A DNA stretch of 64,000 nt from Sipunculus nudus (taxonomy: Eukaryota; Annelida; Sipuncula; Golfingiida; Sipunculidae). The translations under genes and the position numbers were made by a program. Below are positions 1 to 12,189 of the stretch, one piece after another (the stretch's first letter is position 1; every line of letters starts with the position of its first letter). The stretch covers positions 50,558,750 to 50,622,749 of the forward strand of contig CM049318.1 in NCBI GenBank assembly GCA_026874595.1. The letters are read 5' to 3'. Below the pieces are notes generated by a model. That model had not been told where the DNA came from and made no database searches. It saw only the letters and a program-made list of their open reading frames with translations.

Positions 1-656
1 CCCTGATAGGGTTCTTAAACTTTACCTGTGTCGTAGTCCTGCCTGGTAGGGCCTTTCTCAGGCGCCTTATTGACCGTACTTATGGGTTAAAACTACCGCA
101 CCATCGTACCAGATTGACAAATCAAGTCAAACTAGACCTGAAGGTTTGGCTACATTTCTTAGACTGTTTTAATGGCAAGTCATTTTTTCTCGAGGAATCC
201 TGGATCTCCTCTGATGAATTACATTTACAGACTAAAGCCACTGTCAGTTTAGGATTTGGCGCCGTTCTCTGCAGTGAATGGTTCTATGGGAAATGGCCAG
301 TGTCCTGGCAAGATTATGATATGGTAACCCTGGAATTGTGGCCCATTGTCGCTGCTCTTGAGGTATGGGGTGAACGATTGTCCAACAAGAAGTTGAGATT
401 GATGACCGATAATCTGGCGTTAGTTAATATTCTAAACAAGAAATCCACTCCACAGCCGCACACAATGTGCTTAATAAGGCGGTTAGTGCTGATATCTCTC
501 AAGTTCAATATTCTTGTTAAAGGTATGCATATAAAACAGAAAGGAAACCTAGCTTATACTTTGTCGCAATTGCAGGTAGGTCGCTTCCGCAAGCTGGCTC
601 ACGGAGTGAACAAAAACCCGACCCCTGCTCCAGCTCCCCCAGCATCACTGAGCTAA
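1..656 (+). CDS. Ngaro-type copy 1: RT thumb and RNase H, 5' end outside window
   Basis: The frame is open from base 3 to the TAA at 654-656, so the protein starts before the window. The first residues match the RT thumb/connection block that precedes RNase H in YR retrotransposons (LPGRAFLRRLID), also present in copy 5 near 59.4 kb. RNase H follows: a degraded first Asp strand around bases 235-290, a Glu helix (VTLELWPIVAALEVWG), then the third acidic strand (MTDNLALVNILNKK). The last conserved segment, normally ADxLSRLQ, reads YTLSQLQ here, so the final catalytic Asp is missing. The stop overlaps the YR start (TAATG). It is part of a reverse-transcriptase polyprotein that copied the element RNA. 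Confidence 0.85.
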   Translation, partial: LIGFLNFTCVVVLPGRAFLRRLIDRTYGLKLPHHRTRLTNQVKLDLKVWLHFLDCFNGKSFFLEESWISSDELHLQTKATVSLGFGAVLCSEWFYGKWPVSWQDYDMVTLELWPIVAALEVWGERLSNKKLRLMTDNLALVNILNKKSTPQPHTMCLIRRLVLISLKFNILVKGMHIKQKGNLAYTLSQLQVGRFRKLAHGVNKNPTPAPAPPASLS

Positions 657-1565
657 TGGGTGTAGGTCAGTACTTAGTTGCCAATAGCTTATCACTTCAG
701 ACCAAAAAAGCATATAAACAGGTCTGGAGCAGTTTCCACTCATTCTGTCAAAAGCCAGGGTCACTCCCAGTGGTCTCTATTACCAGTTCAGCCTCTTGCA
801 GTGTTCCTTTTTTTGTCCAAGAAGTATTCTTCCGGCTGTTGTGGCTCCACTTTAGCTTCAACAGCATCAGCCATTTCTTTCATACACAAACTAGCAAATT
901 TGACAGACCCTACAGCCTCTGAAGCTGTCAAAAGGCTGCTGCAGGGAGCTAGGAAATTAACCCCTAAAGTAGACCTACGTTATCCCATATCGCTTAGTAT
1001 TCTACACCAGCTAGTTAGAGCTCTTCCATGCACATCCAATAATGTATATGAATGTAAACTGTTCACTGCTCTGTACCTTGTAGCCTTCCATGGGTTTTTC
1101 CGTATTGGTGAGCTCATTACTAGGTCCTTTAGCCAGCAAAACCTTGTAGTACAATTGTCAGATGTATCAGTGGGGGCGTCTCGTGGTTACGCAAGGATAA
1201 AGATTAGGCATGCAAAAAACATGCCTCCAGGTCAATGCCAAATGGTAGTCCTACAGACTAAAACCCCAGGCCCTTGCCCTGTCAGAGCCTTAGCCACATT
1301 TTTACAAATCAGAGGGAATCGTAAAGGTGCTCTGTTTAGCAGCCCTTCAGCTTCCCCAGTCAGTCGTTCAGAGTTCACAGCTCAGCTGAACAAGGATCTC
1401 ATATTCTGTAAACTTGACCCGGCTCTTTTCAAAGGCCATTCGTTTAGGATTGGAGCTGCTACAGATGCTGCTATACTTGGTAAATCAGACAGTGAAATTC
1501 GTAACCTAGGAAGATGGAAATCCAATGCTTTCATGCGTTATATTAGGATGTTTCAAGCTCAGTAG
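656..1565 (+). pseudogene. Ngaro-type copy 1: tyrosine recombinase with one frameshift
   Basis: This is the integrase-equivalent of the element; it joins circular element DNA to the genome through a tyrosine-DNA intermediate. The N-terminal SAM-like half (from ATG 656; LSLQTKKAYKQVWSSF) and the catalytic half (to the TAG at 1563-1565) are in different frames, so there is an indel at about 765-800. The catalytic half is otherwise intact: first Arg in FFRIGEL, the box KGHSFRIGAA (His and second Arg), LGRW, and the nucleophile Tyr in MRYIR. GHSFRIGAA is shared with copies 2 and 5 and separates this group from the DIRS-type YR at 47.7 kb. Confidence in family is high; activity is unlikely. Confidence 0.88.
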
Positions 1566-1614
1566 CTAAGGTTACGAGCCCTGATTTAGGATTAGACCCT
1601 GATGAGCTGTAGCT

Positions 1615-2602
1615 GGATGGCCCAAGTGGGCATCCTCAACTATATTTAATTTTAGACTATACCTTAGATCAGTGCCATCAACTTCGTTGTATATAAGCTA
1701 CAAAGCTGGAACTTGCAAGCTTCGCTAGGTGACCCAAGTGGGCACCTGCATCGGGCTTATACATGAGATAGATTGAGGATCAGTGTATGGTTCGGTGACC
1801 CAAGTGGGCACCAGTGTTTGGTAAATCGTAATGAGAGGTTATGCTATTGCTGGTTATATTATAGAGTCATGGGTTATACATAGGGATTATGCCTGGGTGA
1901 CCCAAGTGGGCACCTGATTGAGTGGTCTATTTTATTTGTTTTTTTTCTTCTCCACATGATAGAATCATAGGTTAGGTGCAAGGTCTGTCGGTGACCTATG
2001 TGGGCAGCCGTATAAGGCCATTTATTTTAATGTGGTTCATGCTCTGCATGTAAGGTCGGTTCATATTTACTTGGTGACCCAAGTGGGCACCTGTACATAC
2101 AGGTATACCGGGAAATAAATTTATCAACCTTAGTCAGTAATGTGATGTTATTGCCTTGCCTGCTTGAGCCCTCACCATTCATTGCATGTAACTTGTGTAT
2201 GTGTATATATGTGAAGACCCATGTGGGCTTCCAAGGAAAGGACTCAGGGTGCATCATGATGTATTACATATGCGTTTATGATTGGAAACATCAGTGCCCG
2301 TTTTAATTGGCTGTGCATAGACAGATTTGGACTGTATTGGTAACCTCTGCAGCTGTTCAGCCACTTTCATGTTTTTATTTATATCTGCGCAATATATGAA
2401 CATTTATGTTATTTGTTTTTGTGGGGTGACCCAAGTGGGCACCCCCATGATGTTATGTGTATTGTATTGATTGCATACCGTTTGGAATTGCTACACTTTT
2501 GGTTGTGTGACCCAAGTGGGCACCTCTATAGTGTAAAGTTTATTGTATAGATCGCATACTGTTTTGACTTTTTACTCTTATTAGGTGACCCAGGTGGGCA
2601 CC
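1615..2602 (+). repeat. Array of ten bulged hairpins in the 3' tail of Ngaro copy 1
   Basis: Ten short near-palindromes lie between the YR stop and the poly(A) signal, starting at 1615, 1727, 1794, 1896, 1989, 2073, 2213, 2423, 2507 and 2584. Consensus is GGTGACCCAAGTGGGCACC. It folds as a lower stem (GGTG/CACC), a single unpaired A on the 5' arm, CCC/GGG and a four-base loop ANGT. Compensatory changes keep the lower stem: GGATG/CATCC at 1615 and GAAG/CTTC at 2213. The copy at 1989 uses a T:G wobble. Sequence between hairpins is unrelated and spacing is irregular (about 67-210 bases), so this is not a simple tandem repeat. Role unknown; see findings. Confidence 0.85.
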
Positions 2603-2901
2603 CCCACAGTATAAGGTGTAACTTCATATACATATCATATATGGATTGGACTTTTCACATTGGACGGCTTCCTTATGATCTTTCACTAAATATGGACATT
2701 AGCGATTTTGTTGTTGATGTAATTATATTAAATGCACTGCACCACAGGAGCAGAGATATTTATGTAATTTGTTACCATCCATATCCAGCTCAGCAGCAAG
2801 TAGGTAGGGGCCATGGTGGGGGGCCACATGTGGCCTATGGCGTGCTGAGCCCCACCCTGGTTCAGGGCAGCAATTTTGCCCTGCTTTGTAAATTATATTC
2901 A

Positions 2902-2907
2902 AATAAA
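2902..2907 (+). terminator. Probable poly(A) signal of Ngaro copy 1
   Basis: An AATAAA hexamer lies about 300 bases after the last hairpin. It is followed at about 2920 by GGCCTTACGGCC, a GGCC/GGCC mini-hairpin. It is the first good polyadenylation hexamer downstream of the YR ORF, so it is the likely 3' end of the element transcript. Confidence 0.45.
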
Positions 2908-2935
2908 GTTTATGTAAATTGGCCTTACGGCCCTT

Positions 2936-3394
2936 ACCACCAAACATTGATTTATTCATCTGAATGATCTGCTATGTGTTGTGTGTGCGTGTGTGAGCAT
3001 AAATTTCCGGTTAGTTTGCAAGACTAACAGGTTTTATGCGAACATACGGTTCACAGCATATGATTTACACTATCTAAATTTAACTGGTCCTTGACCTTCA
3101 CCTCAGTCCGCAGTCAAGGCCATTTCCGGTAATTTCGGCCAATCACAGACAATTAGCCATTTGGCGCGGGATTTGTATCTGCCAGGCTATATATGGGTCT
3201 CTATCGGCATCATATTCACTTTTCATTTGCTGCCTCGCTGGATTTATTGCTGAATTCCACCTCCCACCCCTCCTCCTTTTTCTTCTATCTGTCCTTGAAC
3301 CATTTCCGTTGAAACATGAAATTAGGTCACTGCAACCTACATTTTTTTTTAGGGTTTTTAATAAATTTTTCAGACTGTCATAAAATAGCAAAGA
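2936..3394. other. No gene recognised
   Basis: AT-rich DNA with a pyrimidine-rich stretch at about 3240-3290. Short ORFs on either strand here show no domain, no repeat relation and no start context, and I treat them as chance. Confidence 0.5.
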
Positions 3395-3700
3395 TAAGGT
3401 TTTAGCTCAGCAGACTGCAAGTCATCTGAGCTATAATTATGATCCATTGTCCAGCATTTGCTGTCTATCTGTCTGTTAGACTGGCATGTTTTGAAAATTT
3501 TAAACCTATGAATCCAAAATTCAGCATACAGTTAGATGGCCATAAGTTCTCCTCCCAAACCCAAAATGGGACTGTCTTGTATCAAAATCACATGTGTGTT
3601 TTTGTTCATGTTTTGCATAAATAGTTCTCTATTTATTTCCTATGTACATGCCAGAAATTAAATCAATATTACTTAATTTGTAAAAGTTATGGACTGGAAC
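3395..3700 (-). repeat. Interspersed repeat R1, inverted copy
   Basis: This begins with the R1 3' tail in reverse orientation (TTTTAGCTCAG, then the hairpin arm ending in ATCTGAGCT). It runs through the diagnostic R1 body and ends near a reversed 'TTTCTGGCATGTACATAG' block at about 3640-3660. The same blocks are found forward at 7.75, 11.75, 12.2, 19.6, 34.1 and 34.7 kb. R1 is noncoding and probably a non-autonomous mobile element. Confidence 0.7.
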
Positions 3701-6700
3701 ACCAGGTACCTTATCAAAATAGCTAGAAATATATATTTGCTTTTAAAATAGTAACTGTTATGTGACAGGACAACGGGTTTGGTCTGTTGTCATGTCATTA
3801 ATTTGTTTGCATAAGCCGTAGTTGTAGTCACTGGCGGCAAACGATGTCAGACTTAGCACCATGAGGTAGCGACGCAAGTGGCAAATAATGGTACTAGAGC
3901 CCTTGGTTCAGTCACGTGACCCGCACAAGTTTCGAATATGGCGGAGTCGACAGGTTAGCTCTTCTAGCCGAGGTTTATGATGTCCGATTAACGCTTGTTA
4001 AGGATTTGTCAGCTCCAGCCAAGCTCAGTATCCGTTGGATAGATGTACTATGATATGAGATGACCAAGGTTTGTGATCTGATTCTTCTGTTTTCATGTGT
4101 AAATACCGTCGTAAACGGGTTGATCTTTCAAGATTTAATCCGAAATGCTGATGTCAGAATTGCTGTGGAATTTTCCAGTAAATGCGCAATATAATTGAAT
4201 ATACTGTATCGCGGCAAATAGTTTTAACATTTGTCCTTCTGTTCGTCAGCGAAAGAAAACTTTATTTCTGTCATTATGTTGACATATAGCGTTTCATACA
4301 TTTGATACACTGTGGACTGCTCCTACTTTGTGTTACGCCATAACCTTAAAATTGAGCTGTACTTATGCTTGAAGTGAAGCGCTACATTCGTTAGCTGACG
4401 AGGTATTTAGCTACTGCTTACTCCAGTTTATGTATAAACTAACATGATAAATGCCATTTGTCATTCGTTGATGTTTCTGTAAGACGTTTGTATTTCTATA
4501 TTAATGTCTTGAGGCCCATTTATGACTTAGTAGACTTTATGGCTCATTAGTTTTATATTGTTAGAATATAATTTCTTATTTGTGTTGCCACAGTAGACTC
4601 AAGTGTCCATATCAGTCTGGATGAGATGATCAGCATTGGTGGTGAACACAGTGGTTGAGCCAAGAGAGGGCACATGTAGGTAGCATTACTAGTAACTGAG
4701 ATTTTATATGTAACAGGTTCTAGATTACTTAACAGGGTGAACACTAAGTTTAATTTGGTAAGATTTTCTAATTGTTTTTATATTACATAGGTCCAGATGC
4801 AGCTATAGATGCTAGTATGCTGTGGAGTTCATTCCATTTAGATGCAACATTTAAATTGTTGTAGGAGTAATTTGATGTATAAACCGGAATATTTTGTGTG
4901 CGGTTAGAACATTAATATGGTTTTTTGAACAGATGTTTATTCAATGTTTATAACATTTGTTTATGTGAGAGAAGTGACAATATATGTGCATCGTTTGTCA
5001 CAATGATCATCTTTATGAGATATCTGATATCTGTAATGTCTGAGTATAAGTGAACAAGTTTTAATTGGAGCAAGGTTTTCTCCATATCTCTTGATAATTG
5101 TCATTGCATAATTATATATATGTGTTAAGTTTGCCGAGCTGGTAACTTATGTTTTGTATTTTTTATGTATTTATACAGGTACCAGCCACCCTTTTCTTAC
5201 ACCCTTTCTTACACCTTTTTTGTTATGTACAAGGGAAATTAAACGTTTTCCCAGGCAGAATCCGTCTTTGTGTGTTTGTTGACCCAGCCCGGTCACAGTT
5301 AAAGCTAGAGACTTTATATAACTATATTCAATCAAGATTTAATTTCAGACAACAAATTAGATCAGTATTTGTCAGATCGTTTTTATTATTAAGTTATTAG
5401 CATAAATGAAAAATCAGTACTTAAAATTTTACCCAACTTTGAACGCAGTACATTTTTTTCCTGTGTGCACTGTTGATATTATTGCATGTATACATAAGGA
5501 TTTCATCTTTAAAATCTGAAATTTGGAAATAAAAGCTCTATTACATTCACTTGTCATTTCAAGCTCAAGATGGCCTTCTGAAGGTCACTTAATACAACAG
5601 TGTGACTGATCAGTAAAGCATCAATGGCAGAGCACCCCTGCTGTCACAGGTGTAGAGTTATTCTGGTATATCCCTCCCCTCCCTCCTAAACACTGACACA
5701 AAAACAGACACTAACACACACTTATGTAACACTAAATGTACTAAAAGTAATAATTGTTATTGTTTGAACTGTATTGTCATTGTTTTTACAAAGCTTTGCC
5801 CACCATATAAATGAACAAAAAAATTTTCCTTGAAACAGTAATTCAAGGAGTTCTCCAGGAGATGCAATGTTGAGGTAATTTAATGTGACATTTTTAAAAA
5901 AGAATAATTTCCTTTTAATAATTTTAACAAATTTAGATTTCAAAATTTTTTATATCCATCATTATGCAAAAAATGACAGTTCTTGAGCAAAATTAGGCAT
6001 AAATAATGTTGCAGTCTAGAATTTTGAATTCTGAAGTTATATTTTCATTTATTAATTTTTTTGCAAATTTACAAAATTTACTGTATTTCCTTGATCAGAC
6101 GCCCGGTCTTAAATAGTTGCCTGCCTTATTTAGTTGCCGGGGCAAAACAATATCTTAGATAAATAAACGCCGGTCTAAAATAGACTCCAGTCTTGTTCAG
6201 AGGTAGGGTGTCAGAGAAGATTCCATGTTTGCCGCCAGATGTCTTTTCCCATCACTATCGGTAATTGGTGCATATACCGGTCAAACTGATTGGAAATTTT
6301 TGTAAAAATTTTGGTTCGTGTACGTGTTAATAATTTGTTTTATTACTGTTTAATTTTTTTTTTATTTTCTTACGTTCATGCCTGTTTCCATAAGGGACAC
6401 AAAATATTCCCTATTCATCCATTATGATTGAAGCCGATCACCGATTCAAGTAAATGCTTCACAAATAGGTCAGCAGTGAGAAGGCTTACACCATCACTGC
6501 TGTCAAGCTAGGAAAAACTAATACCACTTAACACAAGTGGTACAACTTGGTACGGTGAGAGTCTGCCTCATGAATGGTTGAACGGAACTGTTTAAATCAG
6601 CTGAATCAGTTAAAAGTTGGAAGGAATGTGTCATGAAAATGAATTGCCCAGTGCTGTTATACGTAACCCCCCCCCCCCCCATATTTGGATGGATATTTGG

Positions 6701-6923
6701 ATACCAATATTACCAGTTGTACAGAGTGCAGATATAATGGAAGAGCCACCCTGCCCAATGTTTAATTTATACCAGGTTGGAAACCCTTGAATCCACTGTG
6801 TCAAGCTGAATCAAAAGACGGGAGGAAAGTGCCATAAAAATGAATTACGTTGTGCCAATGTTACAAGTTGTACTTGGTGCACAGTAAATGGAAGAGCCTT
6901 GTTACTGAATGCACGCGGTGTAA
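3701..6923. other. Noncoding AT-rich DNA, no gene recognised
   Basis: No ORF with a recognisable domain. Local points: a CACGTG-containing GC-richer patch at 3910-3960 with an ATGGCGGAG start-like context; a C-run at 6668-6679; and two degenerate copies of a block ending in 'ATGAAAATGAATT', near 6590-6660 and 6780-6850. The phrase around 6095-6190 repeats a CGCCCGGTCT-type motif and looks like part of a small mobile element, without clear ends. Confidence 0.4.
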
Positions 6924-7075
6924 AAAACAAGGGACCCATGGGTCATTTACTGTTGACATTTCAGAAGTTTACACATTTGTTCAATTGAATATATTTTTTT
7001 TTGGTATAATATATATTATTAAATATATATGTATTTTTTATTTTATGAAATGTATACAGTTGAATAATAACTAAT
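6924..7075 (+). repeat. Interspersed repeat R3, copy 1
   Basis: Starts with AACAAGGGACCCATGGGTCA, which contains the 12-bp perfect palindrome GACCCATGGGTC. It ends with an AT-rich block reading 'TATACAGT' near 7050. The same two blocks in the same order occur at 18.05-18.43 kb, with about 260 bases more between them, so this copy is internally deleted or the other is expanded. Confidence 0.6.
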
Positions 7076-7687
7076 TAACAACATACATACAGGGCAAAGC
7101 CTGATCTCCAATTCTGCTGAGGCAGGAAAATAATGAACAAATGTTTGTATTAGATCCTCATTTTTTTATCACATCAATTTTTTTTATTATAAGTTTATAT
7201 TTCTATAAATTTCCAATATAACATATATATCTGAAAATAAAAGTTGATTCATAATTCTCAATTGCATCATCATAAGTCTCAATCTTTTCAGATATCACCA
7301 CATCATGCATGCATACAAATGTTTATTTATTTTTTACCACAAAAATATATCTTTTAAATCTGCAAAACAATAAATATCTAAAAATAATACTTGATTTTGA
7401 TTTAGATTTCACAATTCTAAATGCATCTTTATTTATCCATAATGTGCTTCATATTTTATAAATTTAAGCATACTGATGGGTTTAATTATATTTATTAAAA
7501 TCATTTAAAAGAAATTTGATTTCTTTAAAAATGCTAATTTAACACAACATGGCATCTTCTGGATTACACCTTTGATTACTTTTTTAAGGAAGGCTTTTGT
7601 ATATTGGAGTGGAAACAGCATTTCAATTAAGGAGATACAGTGAAAACAATAACAATTACTGCATAACATTTGGTAGGTTTGGTTTAC

Positions 7688-7712
7688 GGGGGGGGGGGGG
7701 GGGGGGTGGGGG
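7688..7712 (+). repeat. Poly(G) tract
   Basis: A run of 19 G, one T, then five G. It could form G-quadruplex DNA. Similar G-runs occur near 14770 and 33920. Confidence 0.9.
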
Positions 7713-7744
7713 ATTGGGGTTGTGATATGAGAATAACTGTACCC

Positions 7745-8325
7745 CTGTCACAGCAGGGGATCTCCCCCAGTGACTGTAACAAATCAGAAACCCTGGCATA
7801 GCTGACTTCCAGTGACCTGGAGTGGGACCCTGCATCTGTAATCTGTAATCAAAGCAAATGACTACAATAGAACCTCAAGAAATAAATCAATTTTCAAGCT
7901 TTTATTTTCAAGCTTTTATTTTCAAATTTCAGATTTAAACAAATTAAATACTTATGTTTACATGCTATGAAAAACATAAGTTTGGGCAAAATTTAAGGTA
8001 CTGATTTTATTTTTATGCTAATAACTTAAAAAAATTACAAAATTCAGATCTTATTTTGGGTAAACAATTGAATCTTAATTAAACATAGTTATATACTTGG
8101 GAAAATAGACTCTACTTTCAAAATTTTTCATGTTAAGTGAGTAAATATTTTTCCTGATTTTTTACAAAGTCCATTTTGTTCGGGCTCATAACTTAAAGAA
8201 ATTATACTTAACAGACTAAATTTCTGGCATGTACATAGGAACTATATAGAGGAATATTTATGGTAAATGAAACAGATGAGTGGTTTTGATATTAGGCAGT
8301 CCTGAAGTGTGAAAATAGGTTTTTT
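7745..8325 (+). repeat. Interspersed repeat R1, long 5' copy
   Basis: Opens with the 'CAGCAGGGGAT..CCAGTGACTG' block also present at about 12.19 kb. It continues through the 'AAGCTTTTATTTTCAAATTTCAG' area and the 'GGGCAAAATTTAAGGTA' block, and on to 'TGGTTTTGATATTAGGCAG' before being lost near 8325. The 3' hairpin tail seen in other copies is absent, so it is truncated. Confidence 0.7.
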
Positions 8326-8489
8326 AATAAACAAGGCCTACAGGCCTAGTGCGAACCAGTGCATTGGGAAATACACCAGGTATAATGCTTCAATGATGGA
8401 CCATTACTTCTCATGTATATGAACAATGCAAGTACTAAACATTTTGAATAAGAAACAATTACACAAACATCACTGCTGAAATTCTGGCA

Positions 8490-8740
8490 TGGGTGCACAC
8501 AACACAAAAATGGTTGTAGCTGGCACCACCAGTCTTGTATACAACAAAACTATCAGAGATATATACATATGCCCAATTTCAGGCTGATATATCAAATTCC
8601 TCTGTAGAAATAAGCAGGCACATACACTGTGCAAAAGTTATTGTAGGTGGCAACACCTGTCTTGTGAACGAGAAAGCCATCAAAGACACATAGACAGGTC
8701 AAAATATCAGGCCAATACATCTAACTTACCTTGAGTCTGA
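8490..8740 (+). repeat. Two direct copies of a ~125-bp module
   Basis: Two diverged copies of a module built around 'GGCACCACC / GGCAACACC' followed by 'CTTGT..AC..AAACTATC' and a reference to 'CAGGC..ATA'. Related modules appear at 31.84 and 32.17 kb, so this is another dispersed noncoding family. Confidence 0.5.
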
Positions 8741-8774
8741 TGCATGGGGCTGACCAGGCTTAGGTGAAAAAGGC

Positions 8775-9115
8775 AGTTGCCCTGAGTGAACTGTGACAAA
8801 TTTGCTGGCTCAGGCTACTGCACCAAGTGAACTCATGACGGGCACCTGGCTAGACTGAGTGAACTCTAGACCTGTACTTGGCTGCACTGAGTGAACTCTT
8901 GACCTGTTGCATAATCTGACACAGTTGGTAGTCCACATGCAGCCCTGAGGGGCATGACACCCATGAGGTGATCACATGGTGGCCACGAGGTGTTCACAGG
9001 TCAACCATGAGATGATCACATGCCTTGTGCTTGGCTGCACTGACTGAACTCTTGACCTATATCTGGCTGCACTGAATGAACTCTTGATCTGTTGCCAAAT
9101 CTAAAACAGTTGGTA
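8775..9115 (+). repeat. Irregular tandem repeat (TGCACTGAGTGAACTC)
   Basis: At least six imperfect copies of a unit around 'CTGCACTGAGTGAACTCTTG', interrupted near 8950-9020 by a second short repeat built on 'CCATGAGGTGATCACATG'. Noncoding. Confidence 0.65.
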
Positions 9116-9589
9116 GTTTCTCAACCTATTTAAAGATAGGAAACACAATCTTGGCCTGTTTGTAAATCTGTTTACACATACTAAAAGACTTTGGCTAAAA
9201 TGCTTTTTTTTTCAAGCTGACATATTCATAAATTTTTTATCAAAATATCTAAAATAATAAAAGATGCAGTTCTTTCATTGTTGAAGGTCCAATAATTCTG
9301 CCAAAAATCATTCATGTAAACTTGAACAAAGGCCACCTAAGAATAATTTTTGTGCAATGTTACAGAAGTTTTAATTGAAACAATAATTTTGTAGAAGAAC
9401 AGTTTTGCAGTCCTCAGTTTGAAATAGACATAATAATGGCCATAAGACCAACTTAAGCTTTTCTGATATGATTGAAAGAACCATGTCCTAGGATAATACT
9501 TTTGAAAAATTGAACGATTCAACTTGACAGTTTCATCATAAACATTTTATGTGGTTATATATTATCATACATATTATGAGGTTTTTGCC

Positions 9590-11745
9590 CATAAAAAACA
9601 GGTCAATGTAGGTGGCAACACAAAATCACAAACACACACTTCAAATATGAGTCATGTGACCAACATTTGCACAATACTTGGTAATGCTAGCTTCTGTTGT
9701 TCCGGGATTACTATGTCAGTATGCTTAATTTGCCTAATGACTGTTCAAATTCGTGTTACTCCACTAAAATTCATCAAATACAAACCATTTGAACAAACTT
9801 GAGAGGGATTTCCTCTGGGATAATTTTTGTATCATTTTTGTCCTGCTATTCCTGAGAAATTACGGGTTAATGTACAGATGACCAATGACCCCCGTACAAA
9901 AAAAGGTAAATGCAGGTAGCGCCACCAATACCTGAATTTCATATATGACTCATGTGACCAACACTGGCATAAAATTTGGTGATGATAGCTCTAGCCGTTT
10001 CTGAGCTTGTCATTTTAGTATGCCTTTTTGGACAGTTAGCTAAGTTTAACTTCCTGTATCTCAGCCAAAATTCACCAAACTTGAACCGATCGAACAAACT
10101 TGAGAGAGATGGTAAAAAAGATTATTTCTGTGAAATATTGAACAATTTGGCTTGACTGTTTTGGAGGAGAAGATTTTTAAAGGTTTTTTAGCTTTTTCTC
10201 TATAAAATCTAAGAAAACGCAGAGTTTTTTAGATGGCTAATTTTTTGCATTAAATTTTATGATACAAGCTCCAGTTGTTTTCGAAATAGTATGGGTTAAC
10301 TACGACGACAGACGATGCCAAACCATTGCATTACCTCACAAGTTCGCTAAAAATTACTACAGATGCATATTGAATGCAAAATTATAATACAGATACATCT
10401 CACTGATGGCAAAATCTTGAATTAAGTTGAGTATGGATACCAATTATTTATAATTAATGTACAGCCGTCTTTATATACCCACAGGGAGCTGTATACCTGT
10501 GATTGTAAACATTGCCTGGCATGAGGAATATAAAAAATCATAAATCTACATTTTTTAAAAGCTTTTAAAATACATTCTTGTCAATATTAACCATAGATTA
10601 CCTGAAATTTAAATGTCTAGAGGCATGATGAAACAGATGCTGATAAACTAGTGCCAGGCTAGATGTATCTGCTTCACACAGCTAACATATATGGTAAAAT
10701 GACTCAATTCAATCTTTATAATTCACCCAAAATTCATTCTACGGAACCATAAAAGACAATTATTATAAGAATTATTCAGGGGATTATACCTGTAAAATAT
10801 TTAACAAATTGGCCACTGAGTGGCTTCAGTCAAAAATACGTTTTTCAGGTTTACAACTCATATGGGAAAATACAGCAAAATGGCTAAGTTAAGCTTCCCA
10901 TAACTCAGCCAAAAATTACTGAACCAAAACCATTTGAACAAACTTGAATTATCAACATCTATGGATAATTAATGTGTGAGATTTTAGAATTTGGCCCAGT
11001 GGTTTTTGAGAAGAAGTTCTTTGTAGCCACTGAGCTAAAATGGGCTTTTATGGCATATGACTAAATTCAGCTTCCCATAACTCAGCCAAAAGTCACTGAA
11101 CTGAGACCATTTGAACAAACTTCAGAAAGGACTACCCTAGGATCATTTCTGTGCGATATTAAACAATTTGGCCATTTGGTTTCAGAGAAGAAGTTTTTTG
11201 TAGCAGTCAGTATGATACGGGCACTGATGACCCCCGTTCAAAAAAGGCCGATGCAGGTGGCGCCCCCTATACCTCAATTTCAGATATGACTCATGTGACC
11301 AACATTGGCATAAAATTTGGTGATGACAGCTCCAGCCATTTCTGAGATTGTAATTTTAGTATGCTTTATTGGATAGATGACTAAGTTCAACTTCCTGTAA
11401 CTCGGCCAAAAATCAACGAACTTAAACCAATTGAACAAACTTGAGAGAGATTGTTCCTGTGAAATATTGGACAATTTGGCTGAACAGTTTCGGAAAAGAA
11501 GATTTTTAAAGCTTTTTTAGCTTTTTCCCTATAAAATCTAAGAAAATGCAATTAGCCAAAAAAAATAAGCAAAATCCGATAGAGTTTTTTAGATGACTAA
11601 CTTTTTGCATAAAATTTTGTGATGCTAACTCTTGCCATTTTCAAGATAGTATAGGTTAACATACAGACGACGGACGACGGATGAGAGACGAGGGATAACG
11701 GACGACGCCACACCATCACATAAGCTCACAGGTTTCGCTAAAAAT
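9590..11745 (+). repeat. Cluster of diverged copies of repeat R2
   Basis: Four or five partial copies of one noncoding module, at about 9.60-9.84, 9.90-10.33, 10.69-11.00, 11.00-11.21 and 11.22-11.74 kb. Shared landmarks are 'GACTCATGTGACCAACA', 'AAATTTGGTGATGA', 'CTCAGCCAAAA' and 'TTGAACAAACTTGAGAG'. The copies are in the same orientation but differ in what they have lost. They look like repeated insertion or local duplication of one element. Confidence 0.65.
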
Positions 11746-11955
11746 TGAGATTTTTCCTTAATTTCTCACAGGAAAGAAGATGCAAAGACCTAGTTTTCGG
11801 CTTGGTAGGAGATCTTGGAGACATCTAACATTATGCCAAATTTTGGATTCCTAGGTCTAACGGTTTCAAAACGTGCCACATCTACGGACGGACGGACGAC
11901 AGACAATGGACCACGACTGTAGCTCAGATAACTTATAGTCAGCTGAGCTAAAAAT
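11745..11955 (+). repeat. Interspersed repeat R1, 3' tail copy
   Basis: Carries the R1 3' third: 'TTTTCCTTAATTTCTC', 'GGAGATCTTGG', 'TTTGGATTCCTAGGTCTAACG', a short (ACGG)n block, then the terminal hairpin and CTAAAAA. The terminal hairpin has 11-bp arms with one mismatch around a TAT loop. Confidence 0.75.
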
Positions 11956-12189
11956 GGAACAGCCACATGAAAAACCAGGGTACCTATTTTTGAGAGGCCC
12001 GCCCAGACAAATTCTTGTTGACAACTGCAAAATCTCTTACATTGATTCCCCATAAGTTCTTATATGGTTAGTGACTGTGGAAATTGTATGTGTCCTTTAT
12101 CCCTATAGCATCTACAGATATTTTAAAAACACAATCCGTGTACCAGCAATGTTTTAAATTGTGTCCCCAAGTAGTGACAAGTGGGTTTA

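Noticed and set aside
1615-2602. CRISPR-like array (short repeats with unique spacers)
   Set aside because: The context is an animal retrotransposon tail, repeats are degenerate and irregularly spaced (67-210 bp), and no cas genes exist.
2641-2967. 108-codon ORF after the hairpin array
   Set aside because: No domain; it spans the probable poly(A) signal of Ngaro copy 1 and has an opposite-strand ORF of similar length, as expected by chance.
3942-3960. ATGGCGGAGTCGACAG followed by GTTAGC, resembling a short first coding exon with a splice donor
   Set aside because: Only five codons, a weak donor, and no downstream exon with a matching acceptor and protein-like sequence.
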